From Dermabacter sp. p3-SID358 (GTDB lineage: Bacteria; Actinomycetota; Actinomycetes; Actinomycetales; Dermabacteraceae), in NCBI RefSeq assembly GCF_025147465.1, contig NZ_JALXOZ010000001.1, positions 1-64,000 on the forward strand: a stretch of 64,000 bases of DNA. Reading direction: 5' to 3'. This document shows positions 1-8,259 of this stretch, piece by piece. The notes below the pieces were generated by a model, which worked only from the letters and a program-made list of their open reading frames with translations, did no database searches and was not told where the DNA came from. Positions within the stretch are counted from its first letter, which is position 1. Each line of letters starts with the position of its first letter. The position numbers and the translations under genes are program-made.

Positions 1-4
1 TCGG

Positions 5-77
5 AGCGGATGACGGGACTCGAACCCGCGACCCTCACCTTGGCAAGGTGATGCTCTACCAACTGAGCCACATCCGC
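5..77 (-). tRNA. tRNA-Gly (GCC)
   Basis: Read on the minus strand, the sequence folds as a cloverleaf with a GCGGATG/CATCCGC acceptor stem, a TTCGAGT T-loop and anticodon GCC. The 3' CCA is not encoded. It is identical over all 73 nt to the tRNA at 474-546 on the other strand, so the two copies form a long inverted repeat. It lies one base after the leftward tRNA-Val and probably shares its transcript. Confidence 0.95.
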
Positions 78-78
78 G

Positions 79-150
79 TGGGCGATACTGGGATCGAACC
101 AGTGACCTCTTCCGTGTGAAGGAAGCGCGCTACCACTACGCCAATCGCCC
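79..150 (-). tRNA. tRNA-Val (CAC)
   Basis: On the minus strand, a GGGCGAT/ATCGCCC acceptor stem, a five-pair anticodon stem CTTCC/GGAAG and loop TTCACAC give anticodon CAC (valine, GTG codons). GTG is a common valine codon in the neighbouring genes. It is first in the leftward tRNA pair. It is closely related to, but not the same as, the tRNA-Val(GAC) at 685-758. Confidence 0.94.
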
Positions 151-410
151 GCATGAGAGGTTGGGAAAAGTTCTCCTTCGCTCTCAGCGACTAGACAACA
201 CTACACCACTGCAGCCCGGCCCGAAACTCCTATGGCCCTCGCGGATGCTATTTGTGGTGAGCCTCGCAAGCGGAGCTGAGCCCGCACTAAGTGAAGCCTC
301 GCCCTCCAAGCGCAGCTTCAGTGAAAATTGCCCGCCGATGGCCTCCGCTGCCAGGAGTGTTTCGATTCGGCCCCATAGAGGTGATCTGGGTCAAAAGCGC
401 ACCATTCGCT
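151..410. other. Non-coding spacer between divergent tRNA groups
   Basis: No convincing gene lies here; the short open frames have no ribosome-binding site and no family resemblance. The stretch holds the promoter regions for the two head-to-head tRNA groups. I see no repeat, attachment site or integrase gene despite the tRNA setting. Confidence 0.6.
198..225 (-). promoter_or_regulatory. Candidate promoter for leftward tRNAs
   Basis: On the minus strand, TTCGGG (220-225) and TAGTGT (198-203) are separated by 16 bp, about 50 bp upstream of the tRNA-Val 5' end. The -10 fits the actinobacterial TANNNT pattern; the -35 is weak. Confidence 0.35.
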
Positions 411-439
411 TTGCGCGGCGTGACTTCCTGACGTAAAGT
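411..439 (+). promoter_or_regulatory. Candidate promoter for rightward tRNAs
   Basis: TTGCGC (411-416) and TAAAGT (434-439) are separated by exactly 17 bp and lie 35 bp upstream of the first rightward tRNA. Spacing and the -10 fit a housekeeping sigma promoter. Confidence 0.55.
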
Positions 440-473
440 ATCTACTCGTTGGTCCGAGCGATCGGCCAAAAAT

Positions 474-546
474 GCGGATGTGGCTCAGTTGGTAGAGCAT
501 CACCTTGCCAAGGTGAGGGTCGCGGGTTCGAGTCCCGTCATCCGCT
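474..546 (+). tRNA. tRNA-Gly (GCC)
   Basis: Cloverleaf with acceptor GCGGATG/CATCCGC, loop anticodon GCC and a TTCGAGT T-loop; no encoded CCA. It is an exact copy of the leftward tRNA-Gly at 5-77. It is first of three rightward tRNAs, probably transcribed together from the promoter at 411-439. Confidence 0.96.
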
Positions 547-568
547 CTGGAATCTCAGGTTTCCACGT

Positions 569-639
569 GGTGGGTTGGCCGAGAGGCGAGGCAGCGGCCT
601 GCAAAGCCGTATACACGGGTTCGAATCCCGTACCCACCT
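569..639 (+). tRNA. tRNA-Cys (GCA)
   Basis: Acceptor GGTGGGT/ACCCACC, anticodon stem GCGGC/GCCGT with loop CTGCAAA giving anticodon GCA, T-loop TTCGAAT and discriminator T, as expected for cysteine tRNA. It lies 22 bp after tRNA-Gly. Confidence 0.95.
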
Positions 640-684
640 CTCGTGTGGCTCATGACCACGCAATAAGACCGCACGGTCTCATAA

Positions 685-758
685 GGGCGATTGGCGCAGT
701 TGGTTAGCGCGTTTCCTTGACACGGAAGAGGTCGCTGGTTCGAGTCCAGTATCGCCCA
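685..758 (+). tRNA. tRNA-Val (GAC)
   Basis: Acceptor GGGCGAT/ATCGCCC, anticodon loop TTGACAC with anticodon GAC, and T-loop TTCGAGT. It is the last of the three rightward tRNAs and is followed seven bases later by a strong terminator. Confidence 0.95.
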
Positions 759-764
759 CTGATG

Positions 765-788
765 AAGGCGCCCCGAGGGGCGCCTTTT
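765..788 (+). terminator. Intrinsic terminator of the tRNA operon
   Basis: The stem AAGGCGCCCC/GGGGCGCCTT has a two-base apex and is followed by T residues, immediately after tRNA-Val(GAC). It separates the tRNA transcript from the HAD gene at 844. Confidence 0.85.
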
Positions 789-843
789 GTTGTTCCCTTC
801 CTGCTCTCACCGTGAGTTCTCTTTCGCGTGAGAGGGTGGTGGC

Positions 844-1698
844 ATGAGCGAACAGCACGCACTCTTTCTCGACTTCGATGGAACTCTCGCCGACCACGGC
901 ATCGTCCCCAAAGCCCACGTCGATGCCTTGAAGCGGGTGCGAGAAGCAGGCCACCTCGCCTTCCTCTGCACAGGCCGACCCCACTCTCTCATCCCGCACG
1001 ACGTTGAGGCCGCACTCGATGGCGTGATCGGCTCCGCGGGGGCCTACGTGAAAATCGGGGACACGATCCTCGAGGATGCGCGGTTTCCCGACGAGCTTGC
1101 CGAGCGCACACTGCGCGTTCTCGAGGAAGCGGGCACCTTCCCCTTTGTACTCGAGTCTCCCGAGGCAACCGTCGGAAATAGTAATGCTGAACGGTACATT
1201 CGCGAGCGCCTCACGCGTTCCCTCCAAAAGCCAGGGAAACTGCCCGCAAAAGAGAAGGGGACTCTCGGTGGGGGAGCGTCGGAACTGCTCGATGCCTTCG
1301 TTTTGCGCGAAGACCTCGCGGGTATCTCGTTCGCCAAGGTCGTCGCGTGGCAAATCCCCGTGAGCATCACCGAGCTCGCCCGCAAGATTGGCCCCGAAGT
1401 GCGCGACATGCCCTACTCGATCGGCGACGACAAAGAAACCTCCGGCGAACTTCAGCTCGCGGCGATCGACAAGATCGACGGCGTCAGGCGCGTACTCGAA
1501 CACGTAGGAATCCCGCTCGAACGTGCCGTGGGATTCGGCGATGGCATGAACGATGTCGGGATGCTCAAAGGCGTGGGCCTGCCCGTGCCGGTTGAAGGGT
1601 CCGACGCCTCCCGCGCGATCACCGACCCCGCATTTGTCATGCGTGGCCCGCGCAAAGGCGGCATCGCCGATGCCATCGAAAAACTCGGGCTTGTGTAA
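844..1698 (+). CDS. Cof-type HAD-IIB family phosphatase
   Basis: A 284-residue cytoplasmic HAD hydrolase. Motif I is DFDGTLADHG (nucleophile Asp10, general acid Asp12) and motif IV is GDGMND at about 232-237. The long middle region fits the C2-type cap of the Cof/HAD-IIB subfamily, which dephosphorylates sugar phosphates or flavin and vitamin intermediates; the substrate cannot be told from sequence. A purine-rich GAGAGGG precedes the ATG. It stands alone after the tRNA terminator and converges on the WYL regulator. Codons 108-111 contain an exact copy of the dispersed GCAACCGTCGG motif. Confidence 0.88.
   Translation: MSEQHALFLDFDGTLADHGIVPKAHVDALKRVREAGHLAFLCTGRPHSLIPHDVEAALDGVIGSAGAYVKIGDTILEDARFPDELAERTLRVLEEAGTFPFVLESPEATVGNSNAERYIRERLTRSLQKPGKLPAKEKGTLGGGASELLDAFVLREDLAGISFAKVVAWQIPVSITELARKIGPEVRDMPYSIGDDKETSGELQLAAIDKIDGVRRVLEHVGIPLERAVGFGDGMNDVGMLKGVGLPVPVEGSDASRAITDPAFVMRGPRKGGIADAIEKLGLV
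1165..1175 (+). repeat. Dispersed 11-mer GCAACCGTCGG, copy 1
   Basis: Exact copy inside the HAD gene, read as Ala-Thr-Val-Gly in frame. One of seven exact copies in the window. Confidence 0.7.
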
Positions 1699-1719
1699 CT
1701 CCTAGTTGGACTTTTAGCC

Positions 1720-2664
1720 CTAGGCGTGAGCGGCAACGAGCTGTGCCGCGAGTTCGCGCATGCGGTTGCGTGCGTCACGTGGATGGAGCACTTCGATGTG
1801 GTCGCCAAACTGCAAGAGCTGGCGCACAGACTCGATGTCAGGGTAGGAGATCGTCACTGTGCTCCAGCCATCGTGCCCCTTTGTCGCCGAAATCAGCCGG
1901 GTTCCAAGAATGCGCGATGCAAGATCGAGGCGGTTTGAGCGTAGCCGAGCTCTTACGGTGACATCGGGGCGGGTGGTGAAGCTGTGGACAAGTTCTTTCC
2001 ACACTTGACTCAAAGTCCAGCCCTCGCGCAACTGTGCGGGAAAGTCGAGAACGTCCACCTCTAACAAACGAGCAGTATTGAACATTCGGGCTTTGCCTTC
2101 GACGTCTCCGACTAAGTACCACTGAGACTGCTTGCAGGCCAATCCGTATGGATCAAGGGTGTAGGTCCTAGCCGAGTCTGTTCCGCTATGGCGGTACTTG
2201 ATGATGAGGCGCTTGCCTCCCCGCACCGCGGACAATAGCTCGGAAAGATCAAATGACTTCGGTGTGGTGAACCAGCTGGAATGATCAATCACGATCACAT
2301 CGTCGAGTGCAGGAGCATGGGATTCAGAGTGACGGGATCGCGCCTCGAGCTTTTCGAGTGTGCGTTGCCCTAAGGAGCGGAGTCCAATCTGCGAAAGATG
2401 ATCGGCGTCGAGGCCTATGGCCCGGAGTAGTTGCCGCTCGTTCGGTTCTAACTTCGTGAGGTCGAGCCGTAGGGACTGGTCTAACACGATTGCTCCATGA
2501 CGGCCCCGCTCAGCGTAGACGGGAAGACCAGCTGACGATAGGGCCTCGATGTCACGCAGGATGGTGCGCCTAGACACCTCAAAACGCGAAGCCAGTTCCT
2601 TTGTTGTCAACCGTCCGTGGCTCTGAAGTACGAGAGCGATCGAGAGGAGTCGTGACGCTTTCAT
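1720..2664 (-). CDS. WYL-domain transcriptional regulator (YafY family)
   Basis: A 314-residue regulator. A DeoR-like winged helix covers residues 1-60 (LTTKELASRFEVSRRTILRD), and a WYL domain follows at about 135-215 with the signature WYL at 182-184. A C-terminal dimer/effector extension completes the protein. WYL domains are thought to sense ligands such as nucleotides or nucleic acids. I chose ATG 2664 over GTG 2670 because TAAAAT sits exactly 6 nt upstream, predicting a leaderless mRNA. It is divergent from a VOC-fold gene, and a perfect dyad lies between -10 and -35, so it probably controls itself and that neighbour. Confidence 0.88.
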   Translation of the reverse strand: MKASRLLSIALVLQSHGRLTTKELASRFEVSRRTILRDIEALSSAGLPVYAERGRHGAIVLDQSLRLDLTKLEPNERQLLRAIGLDADHLSQIGLRSLGQRTLEKLEARSRHSESHAPALDDVIVIDHSSWFTTPKSFDLSELLSAVRGGKRLIIKYRHSGTDSARTYTLDPYGLACKQSQWYLVGDVEGKARMFNTARLLEVDVLDFPAQLREGWTLSQVWKELVHSFTTRPDVTVRARLRSNRLDLASRILGTRLISATKGHDGWSTVTISYPDIESVRQLLQFGDHIEVLHPRDARNRMRELAAQLVAAHA

Positions 2665-2670
2665 GCTCAC

Positions 2671-2676
2671 ATTTTA
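2671..2676 (-). promoter_or_regulatory. -10 box for leaderless WYL regulator
   Basis: TAAAAT on the minus strand ends exactly 6 nt before ATG 2664, placing the transcription start on or next to the start codon. Confidence 0.55.
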
Positions 2677-2682
2677 AAAACA

Positions 2683-2697
2683 TGACACAAGATGTCA
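2683..2697. promoter_or_regulatory. Candidate operator, dyad TGACA-N5-TGTCA
   Basis: A perfect 5+5 bp inverted repeat in the 80-bp gap between the WYL regulator and the VOC gene. It covers the region between -10 and -35 of the regulator's promoter, where a dimeric repressor would block transcription. Binding by the adjacent WYL protein is inferred. Confidence 0.5.
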
Positions 2698-2749
2698 CGT
2701 ATCGCATGCAAAGTCATCCTTACCAACGCATTTTCTAGAAGGAGGCACC

Positions 2750-3121
2750 ATGCCGGCACCTAATCTGTTCATCGTTTACGTAAGTGACATTGCGCGAGCA
2801 GCGGAATTCTATAGTGATCTCTTTGAGATGGCGCCACGGTTCACGAGCCCGAGATTCGTGGAATTCGACGTTGCGCCTGGGGTTGGATTGGCTCTGTGGA
2901 CGGGGCATGCAGAAAACCTTGAGTCTGCTGAAGGGCACAGAGGTGAGATTTGCTTGAACGTTGAAAACGCCCCGCAGAGTACCGAAAACTATTACCGCAG
3001 ATGGGAAGAGAAAGGTGTGACGATTGTGCACAAGCCTTACGACGATATCTTCGGCCGAACCTTTGTCGCTCAAGATCCCGACGGCAATCTACTGCGGGTC
3101 GCTCCCGTCGATCCCTCCTGA
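2750..3121 (+). CDS. VOC-superfamily (glyoxalase/bleomycin-resistance fold) protein
   Basis: A 123-residue single-domain protein beginning with the typical NLFIVYVSDIARAAEFYSDL first module (strand, then helix) and ending with the second half FVAQDPDGNLLRVA. These are hallmarks of vicinal-oxygen-chelate proteins such as glyoxalases, extradiol dioxygenases and drug-binding proteins. Substrate unknown. A strong AGAAGGAGG ribosome site lies six bases before the ATG. It is divergent from the WYL regulator, so the pair looks like an effector-responsive small-molecule detoxification unit. Confidence 0.82.
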   Translation: MPAPNLFIVYVSDIARAAEFYSDLFEMAPRFTSPRFVEFDVAPGVGLALWTGHAENLESAEGHRGEICLNVENAPQSTENYYRRWEEKGVTIVHKPYDDIFGRTFVAQDPDGNLLRVAPVDPS

Positions 3122-3170
3122 GGGCTCACACTGGGCCACTGCCACATTTAGCCGCACCTGCGTGAGACCC

Positions 3171-3187
3171 GGGGCGAGGCTCGCCCC
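3171..3187. terminator. GC-rich hairpin after ldh
   Basis: GGGGCGA-GGC-TCGCCCC is a perfect 7-bp stem seven bases beyond the ldh stop and 50 bp beyond the VOC stop. It could end both converging transcripts. There is no T run, so it is not a classical terminator. Confidence 0.45.
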
Positions 3188-3194
3188 TGTTGAG

Positions 3195-4202
3195 CTACTC
3201 GAGCTCGAGGCCCAGCTTCTCCTGGGTCGCACTGAGCTGACCGGCAGAAGCGCGGAACTGCTGAGCCTCGCGTTCATCGAGTGGAATGTTAAGTACACGT
3301 TCGACGCCGCCTCGACCAACGATGCTCGGCACGCTCATGGCGACGCCGCTGACACCGAGGTAGTTATCGAGCACGGTGGAAACGGTGAGAACGGCCTTTT
3401 CGTCGTTGAGGATCGCCTCGCAAATGCGGGCGGCCGAGACGCCGATTGCGAGGTTCGTCGCGCCCTTGCCTTGGATGATGGCGTAGGCCGAGTTCGCGAC
3501 CTCGTCGCGCACCGCGTCCAAATCAGCTTCGGTAAAGGCGAGGGAACCGTCGGACCCCCTCCATTCGCGAAGGGGAATCCCGCCCACGTTTGCGTTCGAC
3601 CACACCGCAAACTCGCTATCGCCGTGCTCTCCGATGATGCGCGCGTGCACGCTTCGGGGATTCACGCCGATCTTCTTGCTTATGAGGAACTTGAGGCGGC
3701 TCGAATCGAGCACGGTACCCGAGCTGAAAACTCGAGACGAATCGAGCCCGGTTGCCTGCTGGGCCGCGACCGTGAGCACGTCGCACGGGTTCGTGACGAG
3801 CATGAACATCGCCTCGGGGGCCTGTTCAAGCAGCTGAGGCATGAGGGAACGCAGGATCCTGACGTTGGTGTCGGCAAGGTCGAGGCGAGATTGGCCGGGC
3901 TTCTGCCGAGCTCCCGCGGTAATAACAACGACGTCCGCACCCGCGATGCACGAGATATCGCTACCACCGATCACGTTAGCGCCCGAACCGAACTGCGAGC
4001 CGTGTGCAATATCGAGAGCTTCGGCCCCCGCTTTCTCGCCCGAGAGGTCATAGAGCGCAATTGTCTGGGCGCTTCCCCGGAGCATAGCGGCGTAAGCGAC
4101 AGACGAACCCACGCTACCGGCGCCGACAACCGCGATTTTGGTGGGACGGATAGATGATTCACCTGAGACATGCTGAGCACTCATGGTTTCATGGTTCGTC
4201 AC
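3195..4202 (-). CDS. ldh: L-lactate dehydrogenase
   Basis: A 335-residue NAD-dependent enzyme interconverting pyruvate and L-lactate. Visible are the Rossmann motif GAGSVGSS near residue 28, the TNPCDVLT loop and the catalytic GEHGDSE motif whose His is the proton acceptor. Length matches the family after a roughly 20-residue N-terminal extension. The frame opens with GTG 4202; ATG 4184 is an alternative, and neither has a strong ribosome site. It is divergent from thrS, with a perfect dyad between the two. Its presence implies fermentative lactate formation or reuse. Confidence 0.95.
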   Translation of the reverse strand: MTNHETMSAQHVSGESSIRPTKIAVVGAGSVGSSVAYAAMLRGSAQTIALYDLSGEKAGAEALDIAHGSQFGSGANVIGGSDISCIAGADVVVITAGARQKPGQSRLDLADTNVRILRSLMPQLLEQAPEAMFMLVTNPCDVLTVAAQQATGLDSSRVFSSGTVLDSSRLKFLISKKIGVNPRSVHARIIGEHGDSEFAVWSNANVGGIPLREWRGSDGSLAFTEADLDAVRDEVANSAYAIIQGKGATNLAIGVSAARICEAILNDEKAVLTVSTVLDNYLGVSGVAMSVPSIVGRGGVERVLNIPLDEREAQQFRASAGQLSATQEKLGLELE

Positions 4203-4235
4203 TCGGCGGTGGTTCGCAAGAGGCTGATCCTCTTT

Positions 4236-4257
4236 TCACACCTGAGCAGAGGTGTGA
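4236..4257. promoter_or_regulatory. Dyad TCACACCT-N6-AGGTGTGA in the ldh-thrS gap
   Basis: A perfect 8+8 bp inverted repeat 34 bp upstream of ldh, in the 151-bp divergent gap with thrS. It does not match Rex (TTGTGAA-N6-TTCACAA) or the CRP order. It may be an operator for ldh or an RNA hairpin. Confidence 0.4.
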
Positions 4258-4353
4258 GCGGGCGCAGCAACGATGCGCGAGTTCTCGTTAGACTAGACGC
4301 TGGAGCCGGCACCGTAGGTCGGTTCGCACCCGAGATTTATAAGGAGTAACCCC

Positions 4354-6354
4354 GTGACCCAGCTCAACATCGTCCTCGATGGTTCGCCCACCACGATCGA
4401 GCAGGGGACCACGGGCGAGACGCTTTACGAGGGTCGCCGCGAGATCGTCGCACTTCGCATTAATGGCGAACTCAAGGATCTGTACATCGCCCCCGCTGAA
4501 GGCGACGAGGTCGAAGGCGTCGATATTGCGAGTGAAGACGGCCTCAACATCCTGCGTCACTCGTGCGCGCACGTGCTCGCGCAAGCCGTGCAACGGCGCG
4601 ATGAGAACGCGAAGCTCGGCATCGGCCCGTTCATTACCGACGGTTTCTACTACGACTTCGACGTGGCTGAGCCGTTCACGCCGGAAGATCTCAAGGCCAT
4701 CGAGAAAGATATGCAGCGCATCGTCAAGGAAGGCCAGCGCTTCCAGCGCCGCGACATCGACGATGCCGACGCGCGCGAAGAGGAAAAGGATGAGCCCTAC
4801 AAGCTCGAACTCATCGGCCTCAAGTCGAATGCCGATACCGCTGCCGAAGGCGCGAGCGTCGAAGTGGGTGACGGCGGCCTCACGATGTACGACAACGTGA
4901 ACAAGAAGGGCGAGGTCGTGTGGACCGACCTGTGCCGCGGCCCGCACCTGCCCTCGACCCGTCTCATCGGCAATGGATTCTCGCTCATGCGCTCCGCTGC
5001 CGCGTACTGGCGCGGAAGCGAAAAGAACCCCATGCTCCAGCGTATTTACGGCACCGCGTGGGCGACAAAGGATGATCTGAAAGCTTACAAGTTCCGCCTC
5101 GAGGAAGCGCAAAAGCGCGATCACCGCAAGCTCGGCAGCGAGCTTGACCTGTTCAGCTTCCCCGACGAGATCGGCTCGGGCCTCGCGGTGTTCCACCCCA
5201 AGGGCGCCATGGTGCGCATGGAAATGGAAAACTACTCGCGCAAGCGCCACGTCGAGGCGGGCTACGAATTTGTGTACACGCCGCATGCAACCAAGGGGCA
5301 ACTCTTCGAGACTTCGGGCCACCTCGACTGGTACCGCGAGGGCATGTACCCACCCATGCACCTCGACGAAGAGCGCGATGCCGAAGGCAACGTCACGAAG
5401 CAGGGCCAGGATTACTACCTCAAGCCCATGAACTGCCCGATGCACAACCTCGTGTTCGCAGCCCGCGGGCGCTCGTACCGCGAACTGCCGCTGCGACTTT
5501 TCGAGTTCGGCACCGTGTATCGCAACGAGAAGAGCGGCGTCGTGCACGGTCTCACTCGTGCGCGTGGTTTCACCCAGGACGACGCTCACATCTACTGCAC
5601 GCGCGAGCAGATGCGTGAGGAGCTCACAACGCTTCTCACCTTCGTGCTCGACCTGCTCAAGGACTACGGGCTCGACGACTTCTATCTCGAACTTTCGACG
5701 AAGAACCCCGAGAAATTCGTGGGGAGCGACGACGTGTGGGAGGAAGCGACTCGCACGCTTGAAGAGGTCGCGACAGCCTCGGGTCTCGAGCTAGTTCCCG
5801 ACCCGGGTGGTGCTGCGTTCTATGGCCCCAAGATCTCAGTCCAGGCAAAGGACGCGATTGGCCGCACGTGGCAAATGTCGACCATCCAGCTCGACTTCAA
5901 CCTTCCTGAGCGCTTCGACCTCGAATACACGGCGCCAGACGGTTCGCGCCAGCGCCCCGTCATGATCCACCGCGCGCTCTTTGGCTCGATCGAACGGTTC
6001 TTTGGCGTGCTCACCGAGCATTACGCGGGTGCGTTCCCGGTGTGGCTTGCCCCCGTGCAGGTCGTCGGGATCCCCGTGGCTGGCGAGTTTGTGCCGTACC
6101 TTGAAGAGGTCGCCGCGAAGCTGCGCGCCCAAGGCGTGCGCGTCGAAGTCGATTCTTCCGACGACCGCATGCAGAAGAAGATCCGCAACCACACCAAGGA
6201 AAAGGTGCCCTACATGCTGATCGCGGGCGGCGAGGATCGCGACGCGGGCGCCGTGAGCTTCCGCATGAGGGACGGCAGTCAAGATAACGGCATCCCCGTG
6301 GACGAAGCGGTTGAGCGCATTCTCGAGTCGATCCGCACGAAGGCTCAGGTCTGA
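4354..6354 (+). CDS. thrS: Threonyl-tRNA synthetase
   Basis: A 666-residue class II synthetase charging tRNA-Thr. Domain order: TGS (1-65), second additional (editing) domain with HSCAHV (His-x3-His), class II core with zinc-binding Cys in MNCPMHN plus later His residues, then the anticodon-binding domain. GTG 4354 follows TAAGGAG at a proper distance. It is first in a run with a HIT-family Ap4A-type enzyme and PrsW; thrS next to the HIT gene is the mycobacterial arrangement. I see no T-box leader in the 150 bp upstream. TAGACT at 4289-4294 is a possible -10. Confidence 0.97.
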   Translation: MTQLNIVLDGSPTTIEQGTTGETLYEGRREIVALRINGELKDLYIAPAEGDEVEGVDIASEDGLNILRHSCAHVLAQAVQRRDENAKLGIGPFITDGFYYDFDVAEPFTPEDLKAIEKDMQRIVKEGQRFQRRDIDDADAREEEKDEPYKLELIGLKSNADTAAEGASVEVGDGGLTMYDNVNKKGEVVWTDLCRGPHLPSTRLIGNGFSLMRSAAAYWRGSEKNPMLQRIYGTAWATKDDLKAYKFRLEEAQKRDHRKLGSELDLFSFPDEIGSGLAVFHPKGAMVRMEMENYSRKRHVEAGYEFVYTPHATKGQLFETSGHLDWYREGMYPPMHLDEERDAEGNVTKQGQDYYLKPMNCPMHNLVFAARGRSYRELPLRLFEFGTVYRNEKSGVVHGLTRARGFTQDDAHIYCTREQMREELTTLLTFVLDLLKDYGLDDFYLELSTKNPEKFVGSDDVWEEATRTLEEVATASGLELVPDPGGAAFYGPKISVQAKDAIGRTWQMSTIQLDFNLPERFDLEYTAPDGSRQRPVMIHRALFGSIERFFGVLTEHYAGAFPVWLAPVQVVGIPVAGEFVPYLEEVAAKLRAQGVRVEVDSSDDRMQKKIRNHTKEKVPYMLIAGGEDRDAGAVSFRMRDGSQDNGIPVDEAVERILESIRTKAQV

Positions 6355-6359
6355 GCGAC

Positions 6360-6962
6360 ATGAGCACCGAGCAGGAGAGACAAGTCGGGGAGACTTTCGA
6401 GTGCGCCCACGCATTCGCGGGCACCCCAGATGCGCTCCAGCGGCTGTGGACACCGCACCGTGTGGCGTACATCCAGGGCGAGGGCAAGCCTTCGACCCCG
6501 GACGCGACCGACGAGTGCCCATTTTGTGCGGGGCCGAAAAAGACCGATGAGGACGCGCTGATCGTCCACCGCGGTGAGAGTGCCTTCGTGATCCTCAATC
6601 TGTTCCCGTACAACTCTGGGCATCTGCTCGTGTGTCCATATCGCCACGTGAGCGACTACACCGACCTTACGGTTGAGGAGTACACGGAGATCGCTGAGCT
6701 GACGCGCACCGCGATGCGTGTGGTGCGCTCCGTATCGAAGCCCGCGGGTTTCAATCTCGGCATGAATCAGGGAGAGGTCGCGGGCGCTGGCATTGCCGCG
6801 CACCTTCACCAGCACGTTGTGCCGCGCTGGCTTGGCGATGCAAACTTCCTTCCGGTCGTGGGGCGTACGAAGGCGCTGCCCTTCTTGCTCTCGCAAACTC
6901 GCGATATGTTTGCCGCCGCATGGCCCGCAGCCGCAGAGAAAGGCACGAAGGAGCGCACGTGA
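6360..6962 (+). CDS. HIT-domain protein, likely Ap4A phosphorylase/hydrolase
   Basis: A 200-residue histidine-triad protein with HLHQHVVP (catalytic His-x-His-x-His) at about 147-154 and a CPFC pair near residue 54. The actinobacterial homologue beside thrS has been described as a diadenosine tetraphosphate phosphorylase. Ap4A is a by-product of aminoacyl-tRNA synthetases, which explains the linkage. It starts five bases after the thrS stop, and its stop overlaps the GTG of the next gene. The exact reaction (phosphorolysis or hydrolysis) is not decided by sequence. Confidence 0.88.
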   Translation: MSTEQERQVGETFECAHAFAGTPDALQRLWTPHRVAYIQGEGKPSTPDATDECPFCAGPKKTDEDALIVHRGESAFVILNLFPYNSGHLLVCPYRHVSDYTDLTVEEYTEIAELTRTAMRVVRSVSKPAGFNLGMNQGEVAGAGIAAHLHQHVVPRWLGDANFLPVVGRTKALPFLLSQTRDMFAAAWPAAAEKGTKERT

Positions 6963-8236
6963 GTAGTACAGGCGGATCGTTCGGCTACGGCTACGACGTT
7001 GAACGCGAGGTTCCCGCGAACATCGCGCATGTCATGCCTTCGTTTGCCGAACGCGCGAAGGAGAAACCTCGCGGCAAGATCGCGACGTGGATAATTTTTT
7101 CGCTTGCCTTTATCGGCCTCGCCATTACCGCGACTCTCCTCTTCTACTTCGTGATCCTCCCGCAGGGAATCGGGACGAGCCTCGTTTCACTCACTGCGGC
7201 TCTTGTGCCGTTCGGCATTGTCCTTTTTGCCGTCTGGTGGCTTGACCGGAACACTCCGCAGCCTCGATTCACCATGGCCTATGCCTTCTTGTGGGGAGCG
7301 ATTGGGTCGATCGCCATGACGTTCATTTTCGGCTTCGCCGTTGAGCTCATGATTGCCCTCCAGGCCAAGGATGCGACCGCGCAGCAGTTCCTCTCGGTAG
7401 CGCTCCAGGCACCGGTGGTCGAGGAAACGACGAAGGCTTTTGGTCTCGTGCTGCTCCTCCTCTTTGGTCGGCGCTACATTGCGGGAACGATCGACGGCGT
7501 GATTTACGCGATGCTCATCGCGGCTGGTTTCGCCTTCACCGAGAACATCACCTATTTCGCGCGCTCATTCGCCGAGGCGCAGGTCGTGGGCAACTCCACG
7601 GTGTTTTGGCAAACATTCTTCATGCGCGGCCTGCTTTCGCCTTTCGCGCACGCGAGCTTTACGTCACTTGTGGGATTCGGTATTGGGATTGCGGCGGAGC
7701 GGCGCAGCCTTCCGCTCTATTTCTTCCTCGGCGCCGGTGGCCTAAGCCTCGGCATGGGCCTCCACGCCTTGTGGAACGGCGGCTCAATGCTCCTCGCGTT
7801 GAGCGGGGTGACCACCCTTAAAGGGCTCCTTTTTTGGTATGCCGTGATCGAGGTGCCAATTTTCCTCACCCTCGTATTGATCTTGGTTCTATTGCGGTGG
7901 CGCGAACGGCGAATGTTGCGCAGAAGACTCTCCGATTATGGCCGCGCTGGGTGGTTTACGCCCAGTGAGGTCGACATGCTTGTGAAGCTGCGCGGGCGGC
8001 GGCGTGCGAAAGCGTGGGCCGCGAGCTACGGCGCGGTTGCGGCATGGACCATGGCGGAGTTCCAACGTTTGGCATTACGACTTGCAGCTCAGCGGCAAGC
8101 CGCACTCGCGGGACACACGTCCTCGAGAATCAAAGAAACCGAGGCACTGTTGCTTTCGCAACTCACCGAAACACGTCGCGGGCTTGCGGCACTGACCAAC
8201 CCCGTCGCGCCGGCGCGTACAATGGTGCAGCGATAA
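6959..8236 (+). CDS. PrsW-family intramembrane metalloprotease
   Basis: About 425 residues with at least eight hydrophobic segments. The PrsW signature EETTK lies near residue 155, with further conserved acidic and His positions (FAFTENITYF, FAHASF) in later segments. PrsW cleaves membrane anti-sigma factors in Bacillus; the actinobacterial substrate is unknown. GTG 6959 overlaps the HIT stop by four bases and is preceded by GAAGGAG. The C-terminal 110 residues are basic and cytoplasmic, longer than in minimal PrsW. It occupies the slot after the HIT gene that holds a phospholipid synthase gene in mycobacteria. Confidence 0.85.
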   Translation: MSSTGGSFGYGYDVEREVPANIAHVMPSFAERAKEKPRGKIATWIIFSLAFIGLAITATLLFYFVILPQGIGTSLVSLTAALVPFGIVLFAVWWLDRNTPQPRFTMAYAFLWGAIGSIAMTFIFGFAVELMIALQAKDATAQQFLSVALQAPVVEETTKAFGLVLLLLFGRRYIAGTIDGVIYAMLIAAGFAFTENITYFARSFAEAQVVGNSTVFWQTFFMRGLLSPFAHASFTSLVGFGIGIAAERRSLPLYFFLGAGGLSLGMGLHALWNGGSMLLALSGVTTLKGLLFWYAVIEVPIFLTLVLILVLLRWRERRMLRRRLSDYGRAGWFTPSEVDMLVKLRGRRRAKAWAASYGAVAAWTMAEFQRLALRLAAQRQAALAGHTSSRIKETEALLLSQLTETRRGLAALTNPVAPARTMVQR

Positions 8237-8259
8237 TTGACGACGAATGAGGGAAACCG

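Noticed and set aside
3024..4157. Long open frame opposite ldh
   Set aside because: Its product is low-complexity, Arg/Glu/His-rich and has no family resemblance, while the opposite strand encodes a complete lactate dehydrogenase. Typical antisense openness of high-GC genes.
4236..4257. Rex operator upstream of ldh
   Set aside because: Sequence and arm order differ from TTGTGAA-N6-TTCACAA; kept only as an unassigned dyad.
4203..4353. T-box riboswitch before thrS
   Set aside because: The gap is too short for a T-box leader, and there is no AGGGTGGNACCGCG-like box or antiterminator.
4288..5589. 433-codon open frame opposite thrS
   Set aside because: Val/Ala/His-rich antisense frame with no ribosome site; thrS on the plus strand is unambiguous.
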